NCBI GenBank assembly: GCA_036376245.1
Contig: DASVAS010000093.1
Location: 62,001 to 126,000, forward strand
Length of the DNA stretch: 64,000 bases
Origin: DATARR01 sp036376245
Lineage (GTDB): Bacteria; Acidobacteriota; Thermoanaerobaculia; Multivoradales; UBA5704
Reading direction: 5' to 3'
Shown here: positions 47,776-56,192 of the stretch, in pieces
How positions within the stretch are numbered: position 1 is the stretch's first letter
How the letters are laid out: every line of letters begins with the position of its first letter
The notes under the pieces: generated by a model
Told to the model about the DNA's origin: nothing
The model's database searches: none
What the model saw: only the letters and a program-made list of their open reading frames with translations
Position numbers and translations under genes: made by a program

Positions 47776-48786
47776 ATGACTGTGGACACCCAGGCCCTGA
47801 AAGAAGAAAAGCAGCGGGTGGTCGAGCGTTTTGGAAAATGGACGGATCACAATATCCACATCTCTGACGACCTCTACACCATCGGGGAGGACGCGGTCTC
47901 GACCCGTCTGCGGCGGATCGTGCAGATCGTCGCCGACGTTTCCAGCGAGCCGCTCGCCAGCCTGCGTGTCCTCGACCTCGCCTGCCTGGAAGGGCTCTAC
48001 GCCGTCGAATTCGCGCGCCAGGGCGCCCAGGCCGTGGCGATCGAAGGACGGGAGGCCAACGTCGCGAAGGTGCGGTTCGTCAAGGACGCCCTCGGGCTCG
48101 ACAACCTCACCGTGAGCCAGGACGACGTCCGCAACCTCTCCCGCGAGAAATACGGCGAGTTCGACGTCGTCCTCTGCCTGGGCATCCTCTACCACCTGGA
48201 CGCGCCCGACGTCTTCCAGTTCGTCGAGAACATCGGCCGGGTCACCCGCCGCTTCGCGGTGTTCGACACCTACGTCGCCAACGACAGCAAGGAGCGGCGC
48301 TCCTACGGCGGCAGGACCTACTGGGGCCGCGAGGTCGAGGAGCATTCCCCGGACGATTCCGCCGAGAAGCGCCTGAGCCGTCTCTGGAACTCGCTCGACA
48401 ACCCCAAGAGCCTGTGGATCACCCGCCACTCGCTCTTCAACCTGCTCTCCGCGTGCGGCTTCACCACGGTCTACGAGTGCCACGTCCCGGCGGACGTCAA
48501 CAAGCCCGCGGACCGGGTGACGCTGGTCGCGATCAAGGGCAAGCCGCAGACGCTGATCTCCACCCCCAAGGTCAACGAGCTGCCGGCAACCGAATGGCCG
48601 GAGTTCTTGCAGCCCCGCCTCTCCCCGGACCAGGACCCGCGCACCCAGCTCTCGAAGCAGATCAGCCACATGCTGCCGGACGCCGTGAAGCGGCCCGCCA
48701 AGGCCGTCCTGCAATCCATCGGCGTCCTCAAGGACCGGCGCTGGCGGGCCGAATCCCGGCCGGCGGCGGAGAATCCGAAGACCTGA
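47776..48786 (+). CDS. Class I SAM-dependent methyltransferase
   Basis: A 336-aa protein with a Rossmann methyltransferase core in the middle: motif I LRVLDLACLEGLYAVEFA, the acidic end of strand 2 (VAIEGREANVAKVR), and motif IV-like FDVVLCLGILYHLDAP. The C-terminal ~110 residues are basic and proline-rich without a known domain. It resembles tRNA- or small-molecule methyltransferases of the Methyltransf_11/23 groups, and its substrate is unknown. Divergent placement from the halogenase suggests, but does not prove, a shared tailoring role. Confidence 0.82.
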   Translation: MTVDTQALKEEKQRVVERFGKWTDHNIHISDDLYTIGEDAVSTRLRRIVQIVADVSSEPLASLRVLDLACLEGLYAVEFARQGAQAVAIEGREANVAKVRFVKDALGLDNLTVSQDDVRNLSREKYGEFDVVLCLGILYHLDAPDVFQFVENIGRVTRRFAVFDTYVANDSKERRSYGGRTYWGREVEEHSPDDSAEKRLSRLWNSLDNPKSLWITRHSLFNLLSACGFTTVYECHVPADVNKPADRVTLVAIKGKPQTLISTPKVNELPATEWPEFLQPRLSPDQDPRTQLSKQISHMLPDAVKRPAKAVLQSIGVLKDRRWRAESRPAAENPKT

Positions 48787-48810
48787 GGGCCTGCGCTAGA
48801 CTCTCCCGAC

Positions 48811-50484
48811 GTGTCCGGCCACATCATCGTCTGCGGAGTCGGCGACGTCGGCTATCAGGTGGTCGAGCTTCTCCACCGCCTGGGGGAGTCCGTCGTCGTG
48901 GTCGCGGAGCGCGTCGACGAGGAGCGGCGGCTGGCCCTGGAGGACCGGAGCATCCGGATCCTCTTCGGCAACGCCCGCAACGAGCGCCTGCTCCTCGAAG
49001 CGGGGCTCCAATCCGCCAAGGGGCTGATCACGGTCACGGACAAGGACCTCGTCAACATCGAGATCGCCCTCGACAGCCGGCGCCTCTGCCCCGACCTCCC
49101 CATCGTCCTCCGCCTCTTCGACCAGGACCTGGCGCGCCAGCTCGAGTCCGTCCTCGACGTCCGGCGCGCCCTCGGCATGTCGGCCCTGGCGGCCCCGAGC
49201 TTCGCCGCCGCGGCCCTGGGCGGCTCCGTCCTCGCCAGCTTCACCCTCGACGACATCCCCTTCGTCCTCGGCCGCCAGATTGTCGGCGACGGTCCCCTCC
49301 GGCGCTGCCCCAACGTCGGCGCCGTCTCCCGGTTCTACCACCTCCAGACCCTTCTGCGCGAAAAGCCGGGCGAAGGCTGCGCCTTCCTGCCCGGCGCCGA
49401 CGAGCCGCTCCAGCCCGGCGACCGCCTCTCGCTGCTGGGCCGGAAGAAGGACTGGGAGCGCTGGTTCGGCGCGGCCGAAGAATCGGCGCGCCCCCGCGAG
49501 CGGTCCTCCTGGCGCCGTTCCCTGGGACAGAGACTGCGCCGCGCCATCCGCGTCTGGCACGAGGAGCCGCTCCCCCTGCGCATCCTTTTCGCCAGCGTCT
49601 GTATTCTGATTCCCGCGGCGGTCCTTTTCTTCCGCTATCACCTGGGATTCACCCTGACCGACGCGATCTTCTACACGACCATCACCCTCCACGGCGAGAT
49701 CGGCCTGACGGACACCCTGCCGGAGGTCAAGCTGTACGAAGTCCTGATCATGGTCCTGGGATCGGTGACCGTGGCCACGATCTACTCGATGATCACCGAC
49801 TACGTCGTGAGCTCGCGCCTGCGCAAGCTCCTGGGCGGCCAGCCCATGCCCAAGCGCGGGCACGTGCTCGTCGTCGGCATCGGGCACGTCGGCTACCGGA
49901 TTCTTCGCGAGCTGGCCCAACTCGGCGTGCCGGCCGTGGCCGTCGACGCCGACCCTGACGCCAAGCTGCTGGCCACCGCGCGGACTTTCGCGCCCGTGGT
50001 CACCGGCGACGCCCGATCGGGAGAGATCCTGGCGCAGGCGGGCCTCGCCACCGCCCGCGCCGTGGTCGCCGCCACCAGCGACGACGCCGTGAACCTCGCC
50101 GTCGCTCTCACCGCCCGGCGTCTGAACCCGCGCATCCGCACGGTCCTCCGCCTCTTCGACGACGAATTCGCCCGCAAGGTGGAGAGCGCCCTGGGGATCG
50201 ACGTCGCCCTGGGAGCCTCCTGGATCGCCGCCCCCACCTTCGCGGCGTCGGCGCTGTATTCAGATGTCGTCAAGGCCGTGATTGTTCAGGACCAGTTGCT
50301 CGTCTTTCTGGAACGCAAGGCGGGGGATTGGGCGGGCTTGAAGCCTTCGGAGCTGCGGGCGGAAAAGGGAATTCACATTCTCCACCGCGGCGGCGACTTC
50401 ACGGACGAAAGGCCCCTGGCCGCGGAAGAGCACGTCCTGGCCGCGCTCAGCCGGAACCTCGCACCTGCCTGGAAGGAAGGTTGA
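48811..50484 (+). CDS. Two-RCK channel-like protein with a degenerate pore filter
   Basis: A 557-aa membrane protein with an unusual layout: an N-terminal RCK/TrkA-N domain (HIIVCGVGDVGYQVVELL, residues 4-21), a regulatory linker, then two helices (about 257-275 and 310-330) with a pore loop, then a second RCK domain (HVLVVGIGHVGYRILREL, from 351). The pore loop FYTTITLHGEIGLTD (287-301) replaces the TVGYGD potassium filter, although it sits in the right place. It may be a non-selective or altered-ion channel, or a sensor. Start is GTG 48811. The C-terminal half also carries a RCK_C-like end. Confidence 0.85.
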   Translation: MSGHIIVCGVGDVGYQVVELLHRLGESVVVVAERVDEERRLALEDRSIRILFGNARNERLLLEAGLQSAKGLITVTDKDLVNIEIALDSRRLCPDLPIVLRLFDQDLARQLESVLDVRRALGMSALAAPSFAAAALGGSVLASFTLDDIPFVLGRQIVGDGPLRRCPNVGAVSRFYHLQTLLREKPGEGCAFLPGADEPLQPGDRLSLLGRKKDWERWFGAAEESARPRERSSWRRSLGQRLRRAIRVWHEEPLPLRILFASVCILIPAAVLFFRYHLGFTLTDAIFYTTITLHGEIGLTDTLPEVKLYEVLIMVLGSVTVATIYSMITDYVVSSRLRKLLGGQPMPKRGHVLVVGIGHVGYRILRELAQLGVPAVAVDADPDAKLLATARTFAPVVTGDARSGEILAQAGLATARAVVAATSDDAVNLAVALTARRLNPRIRTVLRLFDDEFARKVESALGIDVALGASWIAAPTFAASALYSDVVKAVIVQDQLLVFLERKAGDWAGLKPSELRAEKGIHILHRGGDFTDERPLAAEEHVLAALSRNLAPAWKEG

Positions 50485-50494
50485 AAACAACTCC

Positions 50495-50539
50495 GATGTC
50501 CTTGGTGTCCCTGGTGTCCTTGGTGTCCTTCAGTCCCTT
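50495..50539 (+). repeat. Five-unit 9-bp repeat array (GGTGTCCTT)
   Basis: Units at 50495, 50504, 50513, 50522 and 50531 read GATGTCCTT, GGTGTCCCT, GGTGTCCTT, GGTGTCCTT and CAGTCCCTT. The array starts 11 bp after the channel gene stop codon and precedes the lipoprotein gene. It resembles the 9-bp units in the inverted repeat at 29688-29787. Confidence 0.85.
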
Positions 50540-50567
50540 ATGATTGACACGGAAATGGGAGGTACCC

Positions 50568-50987
50568 ATGCGACCTGTCCATGGCTTCACCCGGCTCTTG
50601 CTGCTCACCCTCCTGGCTTCCCCTCTCGTGGGTTGTCTCGCTTCCCTGAATGGATGGGAGCTCTGGCTGCATCCCGGTTACAAGGGAGAGGTTCTCGACG
50701 CGGAAAGCGGGCAACCCGTGGCTGAGGCACAGGTGACCTGGGTCGAGCGGGGCCTGACGACGAAGACAGACCAGCACGGCCAGTTCATGTTCGAGGGCCA
50801 GACAACTCGAAAGCACATCGTCCCCTTCGGTGACGTCGGGGTCATCTACACCTTCCGCGTGTCTCGCCCTTCCTACATCGAGCAGGAAGTCAGGAATTTC
50901 TATGTCAAGTACGCTCCGGCGGAAAAACCGGAGATCGTCAAGCTAGAACCCGTGCGGCTCCAGAAGAGCGGCATCGGATCGGAGTAG
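50568..50987 (+). CDS. Lipoprotein with carboxypeptidase regulatory-like fold
   Basis: A 139-aa lipoprotein: signal peptide ending in the lipobox SPLVGC (Cys23), then a beta-sandwich of the carboxypeptidase regulatory-like type (YKGEVLDAESGQPVAEAQVTW, TKTDQHGQFMF), common in Bacteroidota and Acidobacteriota surface proteins. I use ATG 50568, with GGGAGG 4 bp before it; an upstream ATG lacks a good site. Its signal-peptide-coding DNA includes one copy of a 36-bp repeat found again at 51758. Confidence 0.8.
   Translation: MRPVHGFTRLLLLTLLASPLVGCLASLNGWELWLHPGYKGEVLDAESGQPVAEAQVTWVERGLTTKTDQHGQFMFEGQTTRKHIVPFGDVGVIYTFRVSRPSYIEQEVRNFYVKYAPAEKPEIVKLEPVRLQKSGIGSE
50592..50627 (+). repeat. 36-bp direct repeat, copy A
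   Basis: A perfect 36-bp sequence (begins CGGCTCTTGC, ends CCCCTCTC) within the signal-peptide region of the lipoprotein gene. An identical copy in the same orientation lies at 51758-51793, 1166 bp away. Confidence 0.95.
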
Positions 50988-51013
50988 CTGGGTACGACAA
51001 CCCATTCCCTAGA

Positions 51014-51406
51014 TCAGGGTGCCAGTACTATCCGGCTCCGGATCCAGTTCGCAAGCTCAGCTTCAGAGCATCGATTGCTAGCAACGGCAAGCATTACCGT
51101 TACCACCTCCTCTTCCGGAGCTTCGAAATCCCAGCCATTGAGACCGAGGAAGACCACCGTAATGAGGAAGGAGATTCGCTTGTTGCCGTCCTGATAGGGA
51201 TGGTTGGTGGCGAGACCGTATCCGTAGGCCGCGGCCAGGGTCGCGATGTCCTGGACAGAATCGTAGGCCCACTTGTTCCGGGCGCGGGCGAGGGCGGATT
51301 CCAGCGCGTTCTCGTCGCGGAGGCCATAGAGGCCACCGTGCTCGCGCAACTGATCCAGGTGGACCGCCTCGACGACGATCCTCTCCACCCAGACCGGCTC
51401 GCGCAT
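51014..51406 (-). CDS. doc: Doc-family (Fic fold) toxin
   Basis: Death-on-curing toxin of 130 aa, which in known systems phosphorylates EF-Tu. The active-site motif is HPYQDGNKR (the Fic family HxFxxGNkR), with the upstream helix (LREHGGLYGLRDENALESALAR) typical of Doc. It starts 3 bp after the antitoxin stop. The AbrB-like partner replaces the usual Phd, a combination seen in some Doc modules. Toxicity is inferred from the family. Confidence 0.9.
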   Translation of the reverse strand: MREPVWVERIVVEAVHLDQLREHGGLYGLRDENALESALARARNKWAYDSVQDIATLAAAYGYGLATNHPYQDGNKRISFLITVVFLGLNGWDFEAPEEEVVTVMLAVASNRCSEAELANWIRSRIVLAP

Positions 51407-51409
51407 GGC

Positions 51410-51637
51410 CTATTTCGCCAGTTCCCGGAGAGCGTTCCGGTACTTTCCAGCCGCTCGCGCGGCGAGCTCAAGAGCCCTCTCCACATTGGGATCGTAGGGA
51501 GTCAGCAGGATACCCTTCTCCGTCTCAACCGCGAGCACGCGGTCCCCTGACGCGAGATGCAGACGCTCGACCATCTCTTTGGGCAGCGTGGCACTGACGG
51601 AGCCACCTGCTTGCCGGAGCTTCAATTCCTTGACCAT
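51410..51637 (-). CDS. AbrB/MazE-type antitoxin
   Basis: A 75-aa protein with a SpoVT/AbrB swapped-hairpin domain (ELKLRQAGGSVSATLPKEMVERLHL, then GDRVLAVETEKG) and an acidic/helical tail that should mask the toxin. The ATG at 51637 is preceded by GGAGGAAG. Upstream extension of the frame is rejected. It should bind its own promoter region, roughly 51640-51700. Confidence 0.88.
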   Translation of the reverse strand: MVKELKLRQAGGSVSATLPKEMVERLHLASGDRVLAVETEKGILLTPYDPNVERALELAARAAGKYRNALRELAK

Positions 51638-51757
51638 CCTTCCTCCTCCCCAATAGAGTAGCACTTTGGTGCTACTCGCGCCAGCCCGGGTTGGGGACTC
51701 TTCAGCGTTGACGAGATATAGAGAGAATTCTACAGTATCGCTCCGCTGGGGCGGCGA

Positions 51758-51793
51758 CGGCTCTTGCTGCTCACCCTCCTGGCTTCCCCTCTC
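51758..51793 (+). repeat. 36-bp direct repeat, copy B
   Basis: Identical to 50592-50627. It ends two bases before the ATG of the acetyltransferase gene, in the place where its ribosome-binding site should be. It appears to be a fragment of the lipoprotein signal-peptide sequence. Confidence 0.95.
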
Positions 51794-51795
51794 AC

Positions 51796-52596
51796 ATGGC
51801 ACTTCGAACCGTCAGCCGTCGTGAGTTGACCGAACAGATCCTCGCGCTGGGAGTCCAGCCGGGGGGCGTTCTGGTCGTGCACACGGCGTTTTCACGAGTG
51901 GCCCCGGTGGAAGACGGACCGCGGGGTTTGATCGAGGCGTTGCGGGACGCTCTCGGTCCCGCCGGCACTCTGGTCATGCCCAGCATGACCGACGATGACG
52001 AACACCCCTTCGATCCGCAAGGCACTCCGTGCCACGGCATGGGCGTGGTGGCGGACACCTTCTGGAGAATGCCCGGAGTCCGCCGCAGCGACAGCCCGCA
52101 CGCCTTCGCGGCGATCGGTCCCAGGGCCGCGGAGATCACCGCGGATCATCCCGTGGACGTGCCGCACGGCCTGGAGAGCCCGGTCGGCCGCGTCCATGAG
52201 CTCGACGGGCAGGTCCTCCTGCTGGGAGTGGGGCACGACGCGGACACCACCGTGCATCTCGCGGAGAACATGGCGGGCGTGCGATACCGGCAGCTCTATC
52301 ATGCGACCGTGCTCCGGGACGGAAAGCCGACGCGAGTCGACTACGGCGAGCCGGATCACTGCTGTGAAAACTTCCAGTTGCTGGACTCGTGGCTGGAAGC
52401 GGAAGGACGGCAGCGCCGCGGCGGCGTCGGACACGCCGAGGCGCGCCTCGCCCGCTCGCGCGACGTCGTGGAGGCCGCTGTGGCCCGGCTGCGGGAGAAC
52501 GAAACCGTGTTCCTCCATCCCTTCGGGTTGTGCGAGGAATGTGACGCGGCGAGGGCGAGCCTGGAGGCCCGCCCTGCCCGAGCGTCAGGTCAGTAG
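51796..52596 (+). CDS. AAC(3)-family aminoglycoside/antibiotic N-acetyltransferase homologue
   Basis: A 266-aa member of the antibiotic NAT family. It shows VLVVHTAFSRVAPV near the N-terminus, GTLVMPSMTDDDEHPFDP, SPHAFAAIGPRA and the HLAENMAG active-site region, followed by the DYGEPDHCCENF motif. Chromosomal members of this family do not always confer resistance, so the substrate is uncertain. No Shine-Dalgarno precedes the ATG; instead the 36-bp repeat copy B abuts it. It converges on the FN3-hydrolase with a 7-bp overlap. Confidence 0.85.
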   Translation: MALRTVSRRELTEQILALGVQPGGVLVVHTAFSRVAPVEDGPRGLIEALRDALGPAGTLVMPSMTDDDEHPFDPQGTPCHGMGVVADTFWRMPGVRRSDSPHAFAAIGPRAAEITADHPVDVPHGLESPVGRVHELDGQVLLLGVGHDADTTVHLAENMAGVRYRQLYHATVLRDGKPTRVDYGEPDHCCENFQLLDSWLEAEGRQRRGGVGHAEARLARSRDVVEAAVARLRENETVFLHPFGLCEECDAARASLEARPARASGQ

Positions 52597-55136
52597 TTCG
52601 TCACGGACGGCGGCAGCCCCGAGCTCGCGTGTCCGTTCAGCTTGTACTCGATCTTCTTCTTGATGTTTCCGGCGGCGTCGAAGACCAGGACGATGCTCGA
52701 CTCGGTCGCGATGGTACCGCTGTATTCCACGGCCACCCCGGCATCGACGTTGATCTTCAGCGGGTTGACGCCCGAGACGGCGCCGGTGTTCAGACGGACC
52801 GTGTAGTTGAAGCTGCTCGACTGGTCCTGGTTCATGATCATCACGGCGATCTGGTCCGTGTCCTTCGCGGCGAACGTCTTGACGTTGGCCTGGTTGTTGT
52901 CGGCCGCCGCCACCCAGTCGCCTCGGAAGTTCTGCGCCACCATCTTGAAGTGCTCGTACGCCGGACGTTTGATGGTTCCATCGCCGCTGATGTAGCCGAG
53001 CTCGTTCCCTTCGATGGCGCTCCAGAAGTTCACGAACGCGACGCCATGCTGCATGGCGATACCCAGGATCTCGGCCCAGAACTGGCCGCCCAGGAAGCTC
53101 TTCGCCCCCACGCCGGTGAGACTGTCGCCTGAGGGATTCTGATAGTTGACGTTCGCTTCCGTGATCGCGATCTGGAGGGCGTCTTCACCCGTCCTTCCGT
53201 TGCAACCGTCCAGCCTGTCCTTCAGATCGATGAGATCGTCGTTGAGGCCACCCGCCGACATGAGCTTGGTGATGACCTGGGATCGGGTCTGGGTGCCGCT
53301 GAAGCCGTTGTAGAGGTGGAAGGAGATGATGTCGACGTAGTAGTTCCCGTTGCCGTCCGCGCCTGTGATGTCGTCCGCGCTGTTATCGCAACGGGTCAGG
53401 TCGTAGATGAGGCTCGTGTCGTACCACGTCGTCTCCGGCCCGATGATCTTGATGCTCGGGTCCACCGCCTTCATGGCCGAGGCGAAGGGCTTGATGTAGC
53501 CCGCGATCTGGGCCGCGGTCGTATAGTTGTAGGCGCCGCTGTCCAGGTCAGGCTCGTTGCCGATCACCCAGTACTTCACAGCCCGCCCGTGGGTGACGTT
53601 GATGTACCGGACGATGTCCGCGGCCTGCGAGGCGCTGTAGGCCGAGCCGTACACAGGGACCTGCAGGACCGGCTCGATCCCGTAGCTCCTCATCGTGTCC
53701 ACCAGGGTCAGATACTGACCGAGGGTCGATTTCGTGGAATCGTTCGGATCCACCCAGGTCGGGTCCGCGTGGTGGTCCACCCCGTTCCCGCCGTACCTCA
53801 TGATCCGCACGCCGCTCGCCTGGATGTCCGCCCACTTCGTCTCCAGTTTCCCGTAGTACTTGTGAGCGCCGATCTGGTAGGGCATCCACGCGTTGATCCC
53901 AAAGAACAGCGGCGAGATCGTGCCGCTCGAGGAAGAATCGGTGGTCACGCTGGCGGTGCTGGAGTAAGCGGACTTCCCCGCCGTGCCTTCCGCCCGGACC
54001 TTGTAGTAATAGGTCGTCGACGGGCTCAGACCCGCGTTGGAGTAGGACGTGCCCTGGATCCCGCCGATCCACACCACGTTCTGCGTGAATCCGCTGTCCG
54101 TGGCGCGTTTGATCTCGAAGCCCGTCTCGTTGCTGGAGTTGTCGGTCCAGCTCAGGTTCACCTGCGTGCTGGACGCCGCCGTCGCGTTCAATCCGCTCGG
54201 CGGATTGGGGACGGTACTTCCCGAGGCGCTGGTGGTCGCGCTGACGGCCGCGCTGTAGGCGGAATCCTGGGTCACGCCTTCCGCTCTCACCTTGTAGTAA
54301 TAGGTCGTGGACGGGCTCAGCCCCGTATTGGAGTAGCTCGTGCCCTGGATGCCGCCGATCCACACCACGTTCTGTGTAAACCCGCTGTCGGTGGCGCGTT
54401 TGATCTCGAAGCCCGTCTCGTTGCTGGAGTTGTCGGTCCAGGAGAGATTGATCTGGGAGCTGGACGCCGCCGTCGCGCTCAACCCGCTCGGAGCGTTCGG
54501 CGCGGCGCCGGTGGTCGCCGCGGTGATGGACGAGGTGAAAGGGGAATCATACGAATTCGATGTGCCTTCCGCCTTGACCTTGCAGTAGTAGGTCGTCCCG
54601 GAGTACAGCCCCGTAATCGTGTAGCTCGTCGCTCCGGCTCCCGAGACGAATTTATACACCGCCCCCGAGAACGAGCTGTTGGTGGCGTAGGCGACCGTAT
54701 ATCCGACGATCGAGGTATTGCTTCCGTTCCCCGTCCAACCCAGGCTGATCGTGCTGCTGGAGGTGGAGGTCACCGCCAGACCGGAGGGCGACGTGGTGGC
54801 GCCCACGATCGAGGTCCACGCCGAATCCGGGTTCCCTTCCGCCTTGATCTTGTAATAGTAGGTCGTGGCCGCGCTACGTCCCGTATGGGAATAGCTGGTC
54901 GTGCTGACGCCGCCAGCGTAGACGTAGGTCGGGTTGGTCAATCCGCTGTTCGTATCAAAGGCAAACGTAAAGCCGGTTTCGTCGCTGGAGTTGTCGGTCC
55001 ATGCAAGATTGACCTGGCTGCTTGAAGCGCCCGTGGCGATCAGACCGCTGGGAGCGTTCGTCGCGAAAGCTTCGATTTGGAGGAAAAAGAAGAACACGAT
55101 GGCGAGTAAGCAGTACTTCACTGGATCTTTGCTCAT
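52590..55136 (-). CDS. Secreted FN3-containing glycoside hydrolase (clan A-like)
   Basis: A 848-aa exported enzyme. A signal peptide (LLAIVFFFFLQIEAFA) leads into four fibronectin type III domains (about residues 27-400), then a TIM-barrel glycosidase. The barrel shows VIGNEPDL (likely acid/base Glu) and LQIAITEANVNY (likely nucleophile Glu), plus GGNGVDHHADPTWVDP near its start. This fits GH39/GH5-like clan A enzymes acting on plant-type polysaccharide, exact family uncertain. FN3 domains 3 and 4 are nearly identical, as is their DNA with a 291-bp offset. I start at ATG 55136; an ATG 15 bases upstream is possible. Confidence 0.85.
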   Translation of the reverse strand: MSKDPVKYCLLAIVFFFFLQIEAFATNAPSGLIATGASSSQVNLAWTDNSSDETGFTFAFDTNSGLTNPTYVYAGGVSTTSYSHTGRSAATTYYYKIKAEGNPDSAWTSIVGATTSPSGLAVTSTSSSTISLGWTGNGSNTSIVGYTVAYATNSSFSGAVYKFVSGAGATSYTITGLYSGTTYYCKVKAEGTSNSYDSPFTSSITAATTGAAPNAPSGLSATAASSSQINLSWTDNSSNETGFEIKRATDSGFTQNVVWIGGIQGTSYSNTGLSPSTTYYYKVRAEGVTQDSAYSAAVSATTSASGSTVPNPPSGLNATAASSTQVNLSWTDNSSNETGFEIKRATDSGFTQNVVWIGGIQGTSYSNAGLSPSTTYYYKVRAEGTAGKSAYSSTASVTTDSSSSGTISPLFFGINAWMPYQIGAHKYYGKLETKWADIQASGVRIMRYGGNGVDHHADPTWVDPNDSTKSTLGQYLTLVDTMRSYGIEPVLQVPVYGSAYSASQAADIVRYINVTHGRAVKYWVIGNEPDLDSGAYNYTTAAQIAGYIKPFASAMKAVDPSIKIIGPETTWYDTSLIYDLTRCDNSADDITGADGNGNYYVDIISFHLYNGFSGTQTRSQVITKLMSAGGLNDDLIDLKDRLDGCNGRTGEDALQIAITEANVNYQNPSGDSLTGVGAKSFLGGQFWAEILGIAMQHGVAFVNFWSAIEGNELGYISGDGTIKRPAYEHFKMVAQNFRGDWVAAADNNQANVKTFAAKDTDQIAVMIMNQDQSSSFNYTVRLNTGAVSGVNPLKINVDAGVAVEYSGTIATESSIVLVFDAAGNIKKKIEYKLNGHASSGLPPSVTNY

Positions 55137-55409
55137 ACTGTCCCCACTCATAAACCACGATCTAAGTGGTGGTGTGGGAAGTCGCGAACGCCACCCGTTC
55201 TGTACGCCATTCATAGATGTGGGGCGGTGCTCCTGAGCGGCTGCGATCATCCCGTTGTCATCCCGCCCCGGCCACAGCGCGGATGCAAGTGCCGTACCGC
55301 TTGAATCCGTGTTTCTCCCGCCTGACATGTCTAATTCAGATCTACTTAAAGCAGCAGTCACCCGGTTCGAGGCGTCGTCTTCTAGTATTGCTGTCGGGGG
55401 GACAGGATC
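55137..55409. other. Divergent intergenic region between hydrolase and DUF4157-like gene
   Basis: No supported gene. The segment contains the likely promoters of both flanking genes but no clear hexamer pair. Short frames here lack starts and domain signatures. Confidence 0.5.
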
Positions 55410-56192
55410 ATGGTAAGAACCCCGCAACTCGCGACCTGGGAGGCAATGCCCACCCCCTTGCGCGTCAGTGGTTCCTTGCGGCGCACGGCGACCGCTTCGC
55501 CGCCGGCTCCGCGCTCTACCGTGGAGTCGCGCTTCGAGCGCGACTTCAGCCAGGTGCCTGTCCATGGTCCCGACAGGATCTTCATCAATGGGCCGGACCA
55601 GCCCGCTCCCGCGCCGCAAACGCCGCCGGCGAGGGCCGCCGCCAACTGTCCCACGGACATCCAGGTGGCTCGCGTCGATCACCCACAGGATCGCGACTTC
55701 GGACAGAAATCCCCCATCACCGGATGGGGTGGCATCGCGGTGATGGAAGTATCGGACCCCAGCGGCAAGGACTGGAGCGGAACGAAGATCCATGAGAATC
55801 TGAGAAGAGTCAGCAACACGTGCGGCGACCAGGGAGAGAACGCTTGTTCCAACCGGAGCGGAGCGGGGAGCGGGGCTGGCAGTAACTTCGAAGTCGGCAA
55901 GGAATCCAATTTCCTGGGATTAGCCAAATTGCCGGCCGCCAGAAACCGCTTCCATGACTTGCATGTCTTTGCCGATAGGGGCTCCAGTCTCTTGCACAAA
56001 CTGAACAAGCCAACCTGCGAAGTCCAGTGTGAGCAGTTCTTCGACTGCGGCGGTAGACGATTCGGTCCCGACTTCGTCATTACCTATGTGATGACTCAGG
56101 ACTCGGTCCCCAGACAAGGTGGCGGGTCCAATGCCGTTACGCGAGTCCAGATACGAAAGGCTGTGAAGACGGCTCAGCAGGGCACGCCTTGA
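55410..56192 (+). CDS. Protein with DUF4157-like N-terminal motif
   Basis: A 260-aa protein of unknown function. Residues ~38-55 read VESRFERDFSQVPVHGPD, close to the ExRFGxDFSxVRVH signature of DUF4157, a domain often at the N-terminus of extracellular contractile-injection-system effectors and predicted toxins. The last ~70 residues have a small Cys-rich beta region (CEVQCEQFFDCGGRRFGPDFVITYV-type end, in two parts). The N-terminal ~35 residues are Pro/Thr/Arg-rich. No injection-system genes are nearby. The start ATG has a G-rich site upstream. Confidence 0.6.
   Translation: MVRTPQLATWEAMPTPLRVSGSLRRTATASPPAPRSTVESRFERDFSQVPVHGPDRIFINGPDQPAPAPQTPPARAAANCPTDIQVARVDHPQDRDFGQKSPITGWGGIAVMEVSDPSGKDWSGTKIHENLRRVSNTCGDQGENACSNRSGAGSGAGSNFEVGKESNFLGLAKLPAARNRFHDLHVFADRGSSLLHKLNKPTCEVQCEQFFDCGGRRFGPDFVITYVMTQDSVPRQGGGSNAVTRVQIRKAVKTAQQGTP

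Noticed and set aside
45892..50484. A biosynthetic gene cluster around the halogenase
   Set aside because: No core biosynthetic gene (NRPS, PKS, RiPP enzyme or terpene synthase) was seen within the window around it.
50592..51793. The 36-bp repeat as ends of a transposon
   Set aside because: The copies are direct, not inverted, they match a signal-peptide coding sequence, and no transposase lies between them.
53316..55025. A 569-codon plus-strand open frame opposite the FN3-hydrolase
   Set aside because: Shadow rich in Arg/Val/Gly with no recognisable domain, opposite a clear secreted enzyme.
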